A stretch of DNA of 64,000 nucleotides from Haloarcula laminariae (GCF_025457605.1 NZ_JAMZFY010000001.1:558001-622000), one strand, 5' to 3'. Shown: positions 35,601 to 44,605, counted from the first letter of the stretch. Numbers and translations are program-made. Notes: generated by a model not told the origin, from the letters alone.

Positions 35601-36192
35601 CGACCGGGTGGCCGACGAGCTGGCCGACCTGGAGGACAAGAAGGGGACCCTGGTCGAGGAGGCCGACGGGATACGGGACCGCATCGACAGCTACGAACAG
35701 AAGAAGAAGGCGACGTTCATGGACGCCTTCGACGAGATCAACGAGCAGTTCCAGAACATCTTCGAGCGGCTCTCGAACGGCACCGGCCACCTCCATCTGG
35801 AGAACGAGGACGACCCCTTCGAGGGCGGTCTGACGATGAAGGCCCAGCCCGGCGACAAGCCCATCCAGCGGCTGGCGGCGATGTCCGGCGGCGAGAAGTC
35901 GCTGACGGCGCTCGCCTTTATCTTCGCCATCCAACGGCACAACCCCGCGCCGTTCTACGCCCTGGACGAGATAGACGCCTTCCTCGACGCGAAAAACGCC
36001 GACCTCGTGGGCGAACTCGTCGACGAGCTCGCCGGCGACGCCCAGTTCGTCGTCGTCTCGCACCGCTCTGCCATGCTGGAGCGGTCCGAGCGGGCCATCG
36101 GCGTGATGATGCAGGGCGACAACGTCTCGGCCGTGACCGGTATCGACCTCTCCGAGGAGGAGCCGGACGAGGAGGTGCCCGCGGATGACTAG
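32608..36192 (+). CDS. smc: Chromosome segregation protein SMC
   Basis: An 1194-residue SMC ATPase that organises and segregates chromosomes. Walker A is GPNGSGKSNIIDAVLFALGL (about 32-51). A first coiled coil runs about 165-515. The hinge (about 530-660) includes VHGTVGQLGGVDPEYATACE. A second coiled coil runs about 680-1020. The C-terminal signature is LAAMSGGEKSLTALAFIFAI and Walker B is PAPFYALDEIDAFLD. Length is typical. It is followed by the kleisin gene scpA. Confidence 0.97.
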   Translation: MHIKELVLDNFKSFGRKTRIPFYEDFTTISGPNGSGKSNIIDAVLFALGLARTSGIRAEKLTDLIYNPGHADEDVEYSGEREASVEVILDNADRTVSRAQVVNAAGTEDVGDVDEISIKRRVKETEDNYYSYYYINGRSVNLSDIQDLLAQAGVTPEGYNVVMQGDVTEIINMTAGSRREIIDEIAGVAQFDAKKADAFEELEVVQERIDEAELRIEEKQDRLDQLEDERETALQYQELRDEKEEYEGYRKAAELEDKREELAETEAEIDELESDLAELRAELDSRQGKVVRLEDELHELNNEIERKGEDEQLAIKRDIEEIKGDISRLEDKIAGAEEAVEDAENERRQAFVQIDRKQETIDELEGDIRETKVEKSNVKADIASEESELADVQSRIDDIGEEFEEIKDELEDKRETLEEKKTERNDLQREQDRLLDEARRRSNEEDEKRETIEELDAGIPDLEAEIEDLETELEKAEKNKATIGEVVDDLRAEKRELQSDLDGLEDEISAKQQEYAELEAKAGQDGDSSYGRAVTAILNAGREGVHGTVGQLGGVDPEYATACETAAGGRLAHVVVDDDGVGQSCIEYLKSRNAGRATFLPITQMQNRSLPSLPDEEGVIDFAYNLVDFDPEYAGVFSYVLGDTVIVDRMETARDLMGDYRMVTLEGDLVEKSGAMTGGSSSGTRYSFSGGAGQLERVATRIQELEDERADVREELRDVEERLDDARDRESDATEQVRDIEADIERKRAELEQTGERIDDLEAAIEEIAAERESVADEMDELEADIEAANETIAAIEADIEELEAEVQDSELPDLTDEREAIREEIDALEDRGDDLDAKLNELQLEKQYAEDAIEELHDDIEAAQNRKAEKEERIAELETQVEEKRELKAEKEQAVEELESELAELKGEREELREELQAAKEARDEQQAKVTDVERDLDDEREDSERLEWEIDELEAQVGDYDPEDVPDHETVESEIERLTGEMEALEPVNMRAIEEYDRVADELADLEDKKGTLVEEADGIRDRIDSYEQKKKATFMDAFDEINEQFQNIFERLSNGTGHLHLENEDDPFEGGLTMKAQPGDKPIQRLAAMSGGEKSLTALAFIFAIQRHNPAPFYALDEIDAFLDAKNADLVGELVDELAGDAQFVVVSHRSAMLERSERAIGVMMQGDNVSAVTGIDLSEEEPDEEVPADD

Positions 36193-36271
36193 CGGGGCGC
36201 CGGCGGAGCGCCGCGCCGGGGGCGCCTCGGGAACGCGTGGGGGCGACACGACCCGGAGGCGTGTGCCATGA
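36185..36271 (+). CDS. Possible 28-residue ORF linking smc and scpA
   Basis: An ATG at 36185 overlaps the last codons of smc, and the TGA at 36269-36271 overlaps the scpA start (ATGA). The frame fills the 75-base gap exactly. The product (MTSGAPAERRAGGASGTRGG...) is basic and low in complexity, unlike halophilic proteins. It may only carry ribosomes across the gap rather than make a functional peptide. Confidence 0.25.
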   Translation: MTSGAPAERRAGGASGTRGGDTTRRRVP

Positions 36272-37206
36272 CGGACGACGTTCCGCTCGATATCACGGGC
36301 CACGACGACAGGGAGCCGCCGGGCGACCGGTCCGACATGGACCTACTGACCGGCGACGCGGGAGTCGACGACGGCGCCGAGGTGGCCGGGACCCCGGAGT
36401 CCGACGCCGACGGCGAGCCGGAGACGGCCGACGACGCCCCGGTCGAGGTGCTGGTGCAACTCGCGGACGACGGCGAGATAGACCCGTGGGACATCGACGT
36501 GGTGCAGGTCACGGACAAGTTCCTCGACGCCATCGACGGGAGCGACCTGCGCACGTCCGGTCGGGCGCTGTTTTACGCCTCCGTGCTGGTGCGGATGAAG
36601 AGCGACGCGATGCTCGGGGCCGACGAGCCGGCGGAGGAGACCGTCGAGCCCTGGGAGCGGGCGATGTCCGGCGACGACCCCATCGAGGAGCCCGACCCCT
36701 TCGCGGCCCTGGAGTCGGAGATGGATCGCCGGCTGGAGCGCCGGCGGGCCCGCGGGATGCCACAGACTCTGGACGAACTCGTCCGGGACCTACGGGAGGC
36801 CGAGCGGGACAACTGGTGGAAGGAGTCCCGCGAGTACGACACCAGCGGTTCGCCGAAGGGGTTCCAGCGGGGCACCCAGGAACTGGACTACCGCGGGGCC
36901 GACGACATGCGGCTGGACGACGAGCCCTCCGCCGCGGACGTGACCGGCACCGCCCACGGCGAGCAGATAGACGACACCATCGAGGACGTCTACGCCGCCG
37001 TCCGCGAGCAGTACGACCAGGGCCGCGAGGAAGTGCTCTACCGCGAGGTCGAGTCGGCGGGCGGCTCCCGCGTCGAGACGTTCCTGGGCCTGCTCTTTCT
37101 GGCCCATCGGGGCCGCGTCGTCCTCCAGCAGGACGACCTCTTTGGCGACCTCTGGATTCAGGACCCCAGCGCCGCCACCGGCTCCGGGGAAGCCATCGCG
37201 GACTAG
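36268..37206 (+). CDS. scpA: Segregation and condensation protein A (kleisin)
   Basis: A 312-residue ScpA. It has an acidic N-terminal extension (about 1-50), then VEVLVQLADDGEIDPWDIDV and VQVTDKFLDAI, the typical kleisin start, and SGRALFYASVLVRMKSD. The C-terminal winged-helix-like part contains VETFLGLLFLAHRGRVVLQQ. It bridges SMC heads. The partner ScpB is not in the window. Confidence 0.92.
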   Translation: MTDDVPLDITGHDDREPPGDRSDMDLLTGDAGVDDGAEVAGTPESDADGEPETADDAPVEVLVQLADDGEIDPWDIDVVQVTDKFLDAIDGSDLRTSGRALFYASVLVRMKSDAMLGADEPAEETVEPWERAMSGDDPIEEPDPFAALESEMDRRLERRRARGMPQTLDELVRDLREAERDNWWKESREYDTSGSPKGFQRGTQELDYRGADDMRLDDEPSAADVTGTAHGEQIDDTIEDVYAAVREQYDQGREEVLYREVESAGGSRVETFLGLLFLAHRGRVVLQQDDLFGDLWIQDPSAATGSGEAIAD

Positions 37207-37258
37207 CCGACTCGGACCGCAAACAGGTTCAAAACGCTCGCCGCCCTACGTGTCGGTG

Positions 37259-38359
37259 ATGAGTCAGGAGTCGGCTCAGTCACCGCCGGGTCCCGAGCGC
37301 CTCGCCGACGTCTTCAGCGTCCGTGATATCGACCTCGCGGAGGGGGACATCCGGTACTACGGCGACCCGGTGACCGACGCCGCCCAGGTCGTTCGGCAGG
37401 TCGGTCCCACCTTCCGACAGCACGGCTACCGCGTGCGCCTGCAAAGCGAGGCCGGCGAGCACGTGCTGGTGGCGACCGAGCGGTCGCTGGGCGTCGACGG
37501 GGTCCCGTGGCTCAACGTCGCGCTCGCGGCGGCGACGCTGCTCTCGACGCTGTACGCGGGGACGCGGTGGTACGGGCTCTCGGTGGTCACAGAGCCGGCG
37601 GCCATCCTGCGGGCGTGGCCCTTCGCGGCCGCCGTCATGGGCATCCTCGCGGTCCACGAGTTCGGCCACTACGCCCTCTCGCGGTACCACGAGGTCCAGG
37701 CCAGTCTGCCCTACTTCATCCCGCTGCCGTTCAACGTCATCGGGACCCTGGGCGCGGTCATCCGGATGCAGGACAACATCCCCGACCGGCGGGCGCTGTT
37801 CGACATCGGCGTCGCCGGGCCGCTCGCGGGGCTCGTCGCGACCGTCGCCGTCACGGCCGTCGGCGTGACGCTCGACCCGATATACGTCGCCGGCGGCCTC
37901 ATCGCCAGAATCGAACTGGGGTATCCGCCGCTGATACAGGGCATCGCCGCCCTGCTCGGCGAGCCGCTCACCTACGAGGACCCCAACCTGTTGCCCAACC
38001 CGGTGGTCATCGGCGGCTGGGTCGGCGCCTTCGTCACCTTTCTCAACCTCATCCCGGTCGGGCAACTCGACGGGGCCCACATCAGCCGCTCGCTGGTCGG
38101 CGAGCGCATGGACGCCGTCCAGCTCGTCGTGCCGCTCCTCCTCTTCGGGCTGGCAGGCTATCTCGTCGCCTTCGAGGGCGGCCGGGCCGCCCCACTGTGG
38201 GGGTTCTGGGGCATCATCGCGCTTGTCTTCTCCAGAGCGGGCACGGCCACGCCGCTCGTCGAGACGCCGCTTGGCCCCGGTCGCCGGGCGCTGGGCGTCC
38301 TGACGCTCGTCCTCGGCGCGCTCTGTTTCGTACCGGTCCCGATTACCATCTCCGTCTAG
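37259..38359 (+). CDS. Site-2-type intramembrane metalloprotease (M50 family)
   Basis: A 366-residue membrane protein. The zinc motif HEFGH is at residues 133-137, and a second motif NLIPVGQLDGAH supplies the third ligand aspartate. About seven hydrophobic segments are present. The N-terminal 75 residues form a cytosolic domain. Family members cleave membrane-bound regulators or process membrane proteins; the substrate here is unknown. It follows scpA by 52 bases on the same strand. Confidence 0.92.
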   Translation: MSQESAQSPPGPERLADVFSVRDIDLAEGDIRYYGDPVTDAAQVVRQVGPTFRQHGYRVRLQSEAGEHVLVATERSLGVDGVPWLNVALAAATLLSTLYAGTRWYGLSVVTEPAAILRAWPFAAAVMGILAVHEFGHYALSRYHEVQASLPYFIPLPFNVIGTLGAVIRMQDNIPDRRALFDIGVAGPLAGLVATVAVTAVGVTLDPIYVAGGLIARIELGYPPLIQGIAALLGEPLTYEDPNLLPNPVVIGGWVGAFVTFLNLIPVGQLDGAHISRSLVGERMDAVQLVVPLLLFGLAGYLVAFEGGRAAPLWGFWGIIALVFSRAGTATPLVETPLGPGRRALGVLTLVLGALCFVPVPITISV

Positions 38360-39006
38360 ATGCCGTAGGGGTCGTACTCCGGCCGGCTATCGGCGTCGGG
38401 GTCGATGTCGTAGGCGGCGTAGAACTCCTCGCGCAGCCGGTCACCGGCCGCGCTGAAGAAGACGACAGCGCCGAAGGGCCGGGAGTAGCGGTCGGCGTCC
38501 GGCCGGTCCGGGTCGACGAAGAGCGCGTCGGTCACCGGCTCGCCGACCGACGAAAGCTCGCCGAGCCGCCCCTCCATCGGGACCAGCCCGGTGAGGACGC
38601 TGGGGACGAACGCGCCGCCGGGCAGCGGCGCTCGGGGCTGGACCGCGAGCTCGGCGACCGGCTCGCCTTCCGACTCCAGGACGGTCGTCGACGGTCGCTC
38701 CTGGCCGTCGGTCCACAGCTCCTCGGCGACGGCCGGCGGGTCGGCGCCGACGGCGAAGGCCATCCGGACCCCGCCGACGCGCTCGACCGACTGGATGGAC
38801 CACGCCTCGTCGGGGTCGTCGGCGTCGCCGCCGAGCGTCGCCTCGACGAGGTCGCCGGTCCGGAGCGCGTCGATGTCATCCTGCCGGTCACCGTAGCCCG
38901 ACTGGTAGGCGGTGTAGAGTCGCGTCCCCTCGGTGTCGAACAGGTTGATGTGGGGAACCGACTCGACGACGCGGTACACCCGGAACCGGCCCGCGTGTGT
39001 TTCCAT
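38356..39006 (-). CDS. Haloarchaeal protein of unknown function (DUF6663-like?)
   Basis: A 216-residue protein. The start METHAGRFRVYRVVESVPHI at 39006 is preferred over an upstream in-frame start. It begins with a strand-rich domain (NLFDTEGTRLYTAYQSGYGD, LRTGDLVEATLGGDADDPDE) that recalls haloarchaeal DUF6663, though I cannot confirm this. A region rich in Pro and Gly follows, then a C-terminal helix ending RPEYDPYGI. The stop overlaps the end of the convergent site-2 protease gene by four bases. Confidence 0.7.
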   Translation of the reverse strand: METHAGRFRVYRVVESVPHINLFDTEGTRLYTAYQSGYGDRQDDIDALRTGDLVEATLGGDADDPDEAWSIQSVERVGGVRMAFAVGADPPAVAEELWTDGQERPSTTVLESEGEPVAELAVQPRAPLPGGAFVPSVLTGLVPMEGRLGELSSVGEPVTDALFVDPDRPDADRYSRPFGAVVFFSAAGDRLREEFYAAYDIDPDADSRPEYDPYGI

Positions 39007-39086
39007 GCCCGGCCCGAGGGGCTCGGGCGTGAAGACTCCGTGGGTCGGGGGAAACAAACAGATAGGTGGGACTGTTACCCGTCTGT

Positions 39087-39362
39087 ATGAGCCAGCGTAC
39101 GGGGTTGCCGGAACCGGACGCCGAGGAGCTACAGGCCGCCGTCGAGCGCCTGCTCGACGAGACGGTCGACCGCGAGGACTCCCTCGACGTCGCGGTCGAG
39201 GACCTCGAAGTCGACATTCCGATTTACTTCGGCGAGGACTCCCCGCGGGCGAAGTGGCGGTTCAACGGCGACGTCACCGTCACGTTCGACGGGGTTCGCG
39301 GCCCGCTGCGGGAGTGGTTCGACCTCCACGGCGAACGGCCCGAGGGGCCGGACCGGGACTGA
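39087..39362 (+). CDS. Hypothetical acidic protein, 91 residues
   Basis: The start ATG at 39087 gives MSQRTGLPEPDAEELQAAVE. A helical N-terminal half is followed by strands VDIPIYFGEDSPRAKWRFNG and VTVTFDGVRGPLREWFDLHG. It looks like a compact alpha-beta domain and is likely conserved in haloarchaea. No family is recognised. It is divergent from the gene at 38356-39006. Confidence 0.68.
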   Translation: MSQRTGLPEPDAEELQAAVERLLDETVDREDSLDVAVEDLEVDIPIYFGEDSPRAKWRFNGDVTVTFDGVRGPLREWFDLHGERPEGPDRD

Positions 39363-39389
39363 GACCGCCGATTGCGTCGACCGGCCGTC

Positions 39390-40082
39390 TCAGTCGAGGA
39401 GTCGCCACCCGCCGTCGGTCGCCGCCGCCTGGTCCCGACGGACCATCTCGGCCATGACCTCCCCGAGCCGGTCGGGCTGTGCTATCTCCAGCGACGTGGG
39501 GTTCAGGTCGTGGTACGACCGCAGGAGCGACCGGATGTCGGCGATCGAGTGGCGCTCCTGGTCGCTCTTTTCCATGACGCCGGAGACGAGTTCCGTCATG
39601 TCCTCGATGAAGTTCCACGGGTAGACGACCCACGTCCACTCGTCCAGCCGCTCGCCGACGAAGTCCGGCTCGTGGTCGCTGGTGTCGAGCAACTGCAGCG
39701 TCGCCGTCCGCACGCTCGCCGGGTTCCGGTCGGCGACGCAGCCGGCGGCGGTCTGGAGCGACTGGCCCGTGTCGGCGATGTCGTCGACGACGAGCACGTC
39801 CTTGCCCTCGACCGCGCCGTCGGCCAGGGGGTAGCGGACCTCGGGCTCGTCGCTCTGCTGTGCGGTGCCGACGTAGTGTTCTATCTTCAGGCTCGCGAGG
39901 TCGTCGAGGCCCAGGAAGTCACAGAGACAGCGGCCGGCGAACCAGCCGCCCCGGGCCAGCGCGACGACCACGTCGGGTTCGAACTCGGCCGCTTTCACCT
40001 CGTCGGCCACGTCGCGACAGAGGTCGTAGATGTACTCCCAGTTCGTGACGGTGCAGGGAAACTCCGCCGGTAACTCGCCCAT
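39390..40082 (-). CDS. Phosphoribosyltransferase, probably purine (Gpt/Hpt-like)
   Basis: A 230-residue type I phosphoribosyltransferase. The PRPP-binding motif is VLVVDDIADTGQSLQTA (about 95-111). The upstream loop FEPDVVVALARGGWFAGRCL is typical of xanthine/guanine phosphoribosyltransferase relatives. The extra C-terminal part (about 160-230) resembles haloarchaeal versions whose base specificity has not been settled. A role in purine salvage is likely. Confidence 0.85.
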   Translation of the reverse strand: MGELPAEFPCTVTNWEYIYDLCRDVADEVKAAEFEPDVVVALARGGWFAGRCLCDFLGLDDLASLKIEHYVGTAQQSDEPEVRYPLADGAVEGKDVLVVDDIADTGQSLQTAAGCVADRNPASVRTATLQLLDTSDHEPDFVGERLDEWTWVVYPWNFIEDMTELVSGVMEKSDQERHSIADIRSLLRSYHDLNPTSLEIAQPDRLGEVMAEMVRRDQAAATDGGWRLLD

Positions 40083-40173
40083 ATCTGGACAGACGGGCCC
40101 GGAGGCTTAACGGTTTCATCACGGGGTCGCCGTTCCAGCAACTGTTATCCGGGGGCTGGCACAACAGGTGGCC

Positions 40174-41079
40174 ATGGACACACGGGACGTGTTACTCGCC
40201 AACGGGTTCGCCGTGGAGCCGATGGCCGGGGCGCCGGCGGGGCTCGTGCTGGAGGCCGACGGACTGAGCGACGACCAGATGGCGGCCATCGCGGGGGAAC
40301 TGGGCGCGAGCGCGACGGCGTTCGTCCGCGAGAGCGACCGGGCCGACCGGCGACTGCGGTTTTTCGCGCCGACCGGCGAGCTCGACCGGAGCGACCACGC
40401 GACCGTCGCCGCCTACGGCGCACTGTTCGAACGGGGCGAACTCGACGCGGGCGAGTACGCGATGGAGACCGTCGGGCGGACCCGCGACGTGGAGGTGAAG
40501 CCCGACGGGACGGTGTGGGTCGAGCAGGGCGAGGCCGACATCCGAACGGTCTCGCTCGACTACGACGAGGTGGCCGACGCGCTGGGTATCGACGCGGCGA
40601 CCCTGCGGGACGTGGGCGCGGACATGCCGCTGGCCGTCGCCGACACCGGCGAGCCGTGGCTGCTGGTTCCGGTCAACTACTTCGAGCACGTCAGCCGCGT
40701 CGAGGCGGACCTGCCGGCCATTCGGGCGCTGTGTGACCGCGTCGACGCGGTGGGACTGTACGCCTTCACCTTCGACACCATCGCCGGCGAGGCGACGCTG
40801 CACGGCCGCGGGTTCGCGCCCTCTCGCGCCGTCGGCGAGGTGCCCGTCACCGGCGCCGCCGCCGGCGCCTGTGGGGCCTACGTCCGCCGCGAGGGCGCGC
40901 TCGACGACACCATCGACCAGATAGTCGTCGAGGGGGGTCACTTCCTCGACAGGCCCGGCACGGTCAGGGTCGACACCGACGGGCTGGAGGCGTGGGTCGG
41001 CGGGCGAGCGGTGACCACGATGGACGGGTCGCTGACCATCCCCGAGGCCGACGGCGACGACGACATCATCGAGGTCTAG
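40174..41079 (+). CDS. PhzF-family protein with altered catalytic motif
   Basis: A 301-residue protein of the PhzF/diaminopimelate-epimerase fold. N-terminal landmarks are LLANGFAVEPMAGAPAGLVL and RFFAPTGELDRSDHATVAAY; C-terminal ones are GRGFAPSRAVGEVPVTGAAA and GACGAYVRR. In active PhzF the segment reads Ser-Glu-Thr, with Glu as the acid-base. Here it is Ser46-Ala47-Thr48 (ELGASATAFV), so the general acid-base seems lost. The usual Gly before His-Ala-Thr is also Asp. Enzyme activity is therefore doubtful, or the substrate differs. The start ATG at 40174 is preferred over a GTG six bases upstream. Confidence 0.82.
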   Translation: MDTRDVLLANGFAVEPMAGAPAGLVLEADGLSDDQMAAIAGELGASATAFVRESDRADRRLRFFAPTGELDRSDHATVAAYGALFERGELDAGEYAMETVGRTRDVEVKPDGTVWVEQGEADIRTVSLDYDEVADALGIDAATLRDVGADMPLAVADTGEPWLLVPVNYFEHVSRVEADLPAIRALCDRVDAVGLYAFTFDTIAGEATLHGRGFAPSRAVGEVPVTGAAAGACGAYVRREGALDDTIDQIVVEGGHFLDRPGTVRVDTDGLEAWVGGRAVTTMDGSLTIPEADGDDDIIEV

Positions 41080-41112
41080 CTGCTCTTTACCGACCGGTAG
41101 ACCGCAAGGAAC

Positions 41113-41130
41113 ATAATAGTAGTTAATTAA
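41113..41130 (+). promoter_or_regulatory. AT-rich promoter of ppsA
   Basis: ATAATAG at 41113-41119 and TTAATTAA at 41123-41130 lie in an AT-rich block directly before the gene. The first element is about 27-33 bases upstream of the ATG at 41146, as expected for a leaderless message. Confidence 0.5.
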
Positions 41131-41145
41131 AGAACGGATGAGTCC

Positions 41146-43452
41146 ATGCACACACTGTGGCTCGCGGAGATCGGAGCCGACGACCTCGACCGGGTCGGCG
41201 GCAAGGCAGCATCCCTGGGAGAACTGGCCGGCGCTGGGTTGCCGGTCCCGTCGGCGTTCGTCGTCTCTGCCGGGACGTACCGGGCGTTCATCGAGGATAC
41301 CGGCATCGCCGAGGCGCTGTTCGACGCAGTCGACGTCGACAGCGACGACTCGACGGCGCTCGCAGGGGCGGCCGAGCGCGCTCAGGAGCTGATTCTCGAA
41401 ACGGAGGTCCCGCCGGCGGTACGCGAGGACGTGCTCGCGGCCTACGACGAGATGGGGGACGGCCCCGTCGCCGTGCGGTCCTCGGCGACGGCGGAGGACC
41501 TCCCCGACGCCTCCTTCGCCGGCCAGCAGGACACGTATCTCAACGTCGAGCGTCCGGACCTGCTCGACCGGGTCAAGGAGTGCTGGGCGTCGCTTTTCAC
41601 CCAGCGGGCCATCTACTACCGCAACGAGCAGGAGTTCGCACACGACGCCGTCGACATCGCCGTCGTCGTCCAGGAGATGGTCGACGCCGAGAAGTCGGGC
41701 GTCCTCTTCACCAGCCACCCCTCGACCGGCGAGCCGACGACCATCGTCGAGGCCGCCTGGGGGCTGGGCGAGGCCGTCGTCTCCGGGACCGTCTCCCCCG
41801 ACAACTACGTCATCGACCGTGAGAGCGGCGAGGTGACGGAGGTGTCGGTGGCCGAAAAGCGGGTGATGTGCGTCCGCGGCGAGGACGGGCAGACGGTCGA
41901 GCGGTCGGTTCCCGACGAGAAACGCGACGCGCAGGTCCTCGACGAGGACGAGCTCGGCCGGTTACTCGAACTGGGCGAGCGGGTCGAGGCCCACTACGGC
42001 TCCCCACAGGACGTGGAGTGGGCCATCTACGACGGCGAGCTCTACCTGCTGCAGTCCCGGCCCATCACGACCATCGACGACCCGGTCGAGGCCGCGGGAA
42101 GCGCCGCGTCGGCTGACGGCGGCGCCATGGAGGGCCAGAGCGACGATGTCCGGCTCTCGGGTATCGGCTCCAGTCCCGGCACGGCGACCGGGGCGGTCCG
42201 CGTCGTCGACAAGCTGGACAACCTCGACAAGGTCGAGGACGGCGACGTCATCGTCACGGAGATGACCACGCCCGACATGGTGCCGGCGATGAAGCGCGCG
42301 GCGGGGCTGGTCACCGACCAGGGCGGGATGACGAGCCACGCCGCCATCGTCTCCCGCGAACTCGGCGTCCCCGCCGTGGTCGGCACCGACGACGCCACCG
42401 ACCGGCTCCGGGACGGCCAGACCGTCACCATCGACGGCGACATGGGTACGGTCCAGGTCGGCGAACACGAGGGGGCGACCGACGAGTCGGGCGGCGGAGC
42501 GACGGGCGCGTCGTCGCCAGACGCGCGTGCCGCGCCGACGGACTCCCAGCACTCGCCGGTCAAGCCGATGACCGGTACCGAGGTGAAGGTCAACGTCTCC
42601 ATCCCCGAGGCGGCCGAGCGGGCCGCGGCGACCGGCGCCGACGGCGTGGGCCTGTTGCGCATGGAGCACATGATTCTCTCGACGGACAAGACGCCGGCCC
42701 GCTACGTGGAAGACCACGGCGAGCGGGCCTACGTCGACGAGATAGTCGAGGGCGTTCGCGGGGTCGCCGAGGCCTTTTACCCCCGACCGGTGCGGGTCCG
42801 CACGCTCGATGCGCCCTCCGACGAGTTCCGACAGCTCCAGGGCGGCGAGGACGAGCCGGCCGAGCACAACCCGATGCTGGGCTACCGCGGCGTCCGCCGC
42901 TCGCTGGACCGGCCCGACGAGTTCGAACTCGAACTGCGCGCGTTCGCCCGGCTGTACGAACTGGGCTACGACAACGTCGAGCTAATGCTCCCGCTCGTGA
43001 CAGACGCCGAGGACGCGCTGCGGGCGAAGTCGCTGATGGAGGCGGCGGGCATCGACCCCGAGAAACGGAACTGGGGCGTGATGGTCGAGACCCCCGCGAG
43101 TGCGCTCGGCATCGAGGCGCTCTGCGAGGCGGGCATCGACTTCGCCTCCTTCGGGACGAACGACCTCACGCAGTACACCCTCGCCGTCGACCGCAACAAC
43201 ACGAACGTCGCGGACCGGTTCGACGAGCTCCACCCCGCCGTCCTGGAGCTGATGGGGCAGGTCGTCGCCACCTGCCGCGACCACGGCGTGGCGACGAGCA
43301 TCTGCGGGCAGGCGGCCTCGAAACCCGAGATGGTCAAGTTCCTCGTCGACGAGGGCGTCAGCTCCATCTCGGCGAACATCGACGCGGTGCGGGACGTCCA
43401 ACACGAGGTCAAGCGGGTCGAACAGCGGCTACTGCTCGAATCGGTGCGCTGA
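41146..43452 (+). CDS. ppsA: Phosphoenolpyruvate synthase
   Basis: A 768-residue enzyme making PEP from pyruvate and ATP, used in gluconeogenesis. The N-terminal ATP-grasp domain has GGKAASLGELAGAGLPVPSA and VAVRSSATAEDLPDASFAGQ. The swivelling phosphohistidine is His398 in GGMTSHAAIVSRELGVPAVV. The C-terminal PEP-binding barrel has GVGLLRMEHMIL and the active-site Cys720 in TSICGQAASKPEM. An acidic insert of about 30 residues (about 445-475) separates the swivel and barrel domains. Confidence 0.95.
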   Translation: MHTLWLAEIGADDLDRVGGKAASLGELAGAGLPVPSAFVVSAGTYRAFIEDTGIAEALFDAVDVDSDDSTALAGAAERAQELILETEVPPAVREDVLAAYDEMGDGPVAVRSSATAEDLPDASFAGQQDTYLNVERPDLLDRVKECWASLFTQRAIYYRNEQEFAHDAVDIAVVVQEMVDAEKSGVLFTSHPSTGEPTTIVEAAWGLGEAVVSGTVSPDNYVIDRESGEVTEVSVAEKRVMCVRGEDGQTVERSVPDEKRDAQVLDEDELGRLLELGERVEAHYGSPQDVEWAIYDGELYLLQSRPITTIDDPVEAAGSAASADGGAMEGQSDDVRLSGIGSSPGTATGAVRVVDKLDNLDKVEDGDVIVTEMTTPDMVPAMKRAAGLVTDQGGMTSHAAIVSRELGVPAVVGTDDATDRLRDGQTVTIDGDMGTVQVGEHEGATDESGGGATGASSPDARAAPTDSQHSPVKPMTGTEVKVNVSIPEAAERAAATGADGVGLLRMEHMILSTDKTPARYVEDHGERAYVDEIVEGVRGVAEAFYPRPVRVRTLDAPSDEFRQLQGGEDEPAEHNPMLGYRGVRRSLDRPDEFELELRAFARLYELGYDNVELMLPLVTDAEDALRAKSLMEAAGIDPEKRNWGVMVETPASALGIEALCEAGIDFASFGTNDLTQYTLAVDRNNTNVADRFDELHPAVLELMGQVVATCRDHGVATSICGQAASKPEMVKFLVDEGVSSISANIDAVRDVQHEVKRVEQRLLLESVR

Positions 43453-43469
43453 ACGGGCCGCTCGACCCG

Positions 43470-44510
43470 TTACAGTTCGCTGTCGGGCACGACGACGACC
43501 TTTCCGAAGCCCTCGCGCTCCTCGATGAGCCGGTGTGCCTCGGCGATGTCGCTCATCGGGAGCGTCTCGCGGATGCGCGGCTCGAAGGTCCCGTCCCACA
43601 CCAGTTCGAGCGCCTCCTCAGCCTGTCCGTGGGTCGCCATCGTCGAGCCGATGACCTGTAGCTGGTTCCAGAAGATGCGGTTGATGTCCGTCTCCGGCGT
43701 CCCGCCGGTCGTCGCCCCGCAGGTGACGACGCGGCCGCCCTTCACGAGGCTCTTGAGCGAGTCCTGCCAGGTCTGGGCGCCGATGTGGTCGACCACCATG
43801 TCGACGCCGCGGCCGTCGGTCAGCGACCGGACCTCGCTCGCGAAGTCGTCCTCCTCGTAGTTGATGGTGTGGTCGGCGCCCAGCTCCGCCGCGTAGGTGA
43901 GCTTCTCGTCGGTACTCGCCGTCGCGAACACCTCCGCGCCGGCCTCGGCGGCCACCTGTACCGCCGCGTGGCCGACCCCGCCCGACGCCCCGAGCACGAG
44001 CACCGACTCGCCGACCTGTAACTCGCCGCGGTCACGGAGCATCCGCCAGGCGGTCTGGAAGACGAGCGGCGCGGCGGCGGCCGTCTCCCAGTCGACCCCC
44101 TCCGGGACGGGCGTGAGGTTCGCCTCGGGGACGGCGGCGAACTCGCTGTGGACCCCTCTGACGTGTTCGCCGATGATGTGGTAGTCCGGGGCGAGCGTCG
44201 GGTCCCCCTTGCGGCTGAACTCGTCATCGCCGCCGCTCGTGCCGGCCAGCAGCGCGACGCGGTCGCCGGGTTCGAACCGCGTGACCTCGTGGCCGACTTC
44301 CGTTACGACCCCGGCCGCGTCACTCCCCGGAACGTGTGGCATTTCGAGGTCCATTCCCGGCAGGCCGCGCCGCGTGTGGATGTCGAGGTGGTTCAGCGAG
44401 GCCGCCTTGACGTCGACCAGCGCCTCCCGAGGGCCACACTCCGGGTCGGGGAACTCGTCGTAGGTGAGCACGTCTCTGCCGCCGTGGGCGTCGAACTGAA
44501 CTGCGTGCAT
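43470..44510 (-). CDS. Medium-chain alcohol dehydrogenase / quinone oxidoreductase-like protein
   Basis: A 346-residue oxidoreductase. A GroES-like N-terminal domain ([40 protein letters not shown]) is followed by a Rossmann domain with [20 protein letters not shown] (about 171-190), typical of NADPH binding. The four-cysteine structural zinc loop is missing and the usual catalytic-zinc cysteine is Asn39 (LNHLD), so it is closer to zinc-free quinone oxidoreductases. A TATA-like GATATAAC lies about 27 bases upstream of the ATG on its strand. The substrate is unknown. Confidence 0.88.
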   Translation of the reverse strand: MHAVQFDAHGGRDVLTYDEFPDPECGPREALVDVKAASLNHLDIHTRRGLPGMDLEMPHVPGSDAAGVVTEVGHEVTRFEPGDRVALLAGTSGGDDEFSRKGDPTLAPDYHIIGEHVRGVHSEFAAVPEANLTPVPEGVDWETAAAAPLVFQTAWRMLRDRGELQVGESVLVLGASGGVGHAAVQVAAEAGAEVFATASTDEKLTYAAELGADHTINYEEDDFASEVRSLTDGRGVDMVVDHIGAQTWQDSLKSLVKGGRVVTCGATTGGTPETDINRIFWNQLQVIGSTMATHGQAEEALELVWDGTFEPRIRETLPMSDIAEAHRLIEEREGFGKVVVVPDSEL

Positions 44511-44605
44511 CGTCTAAATATCCCGCCCCATCCTGTTATATCCGCTCACCGCGGCGACACACTCCGCTGTCGGCGCGCCGCCCGTGCTTGGTCCCACCTC
44601 GCCCA

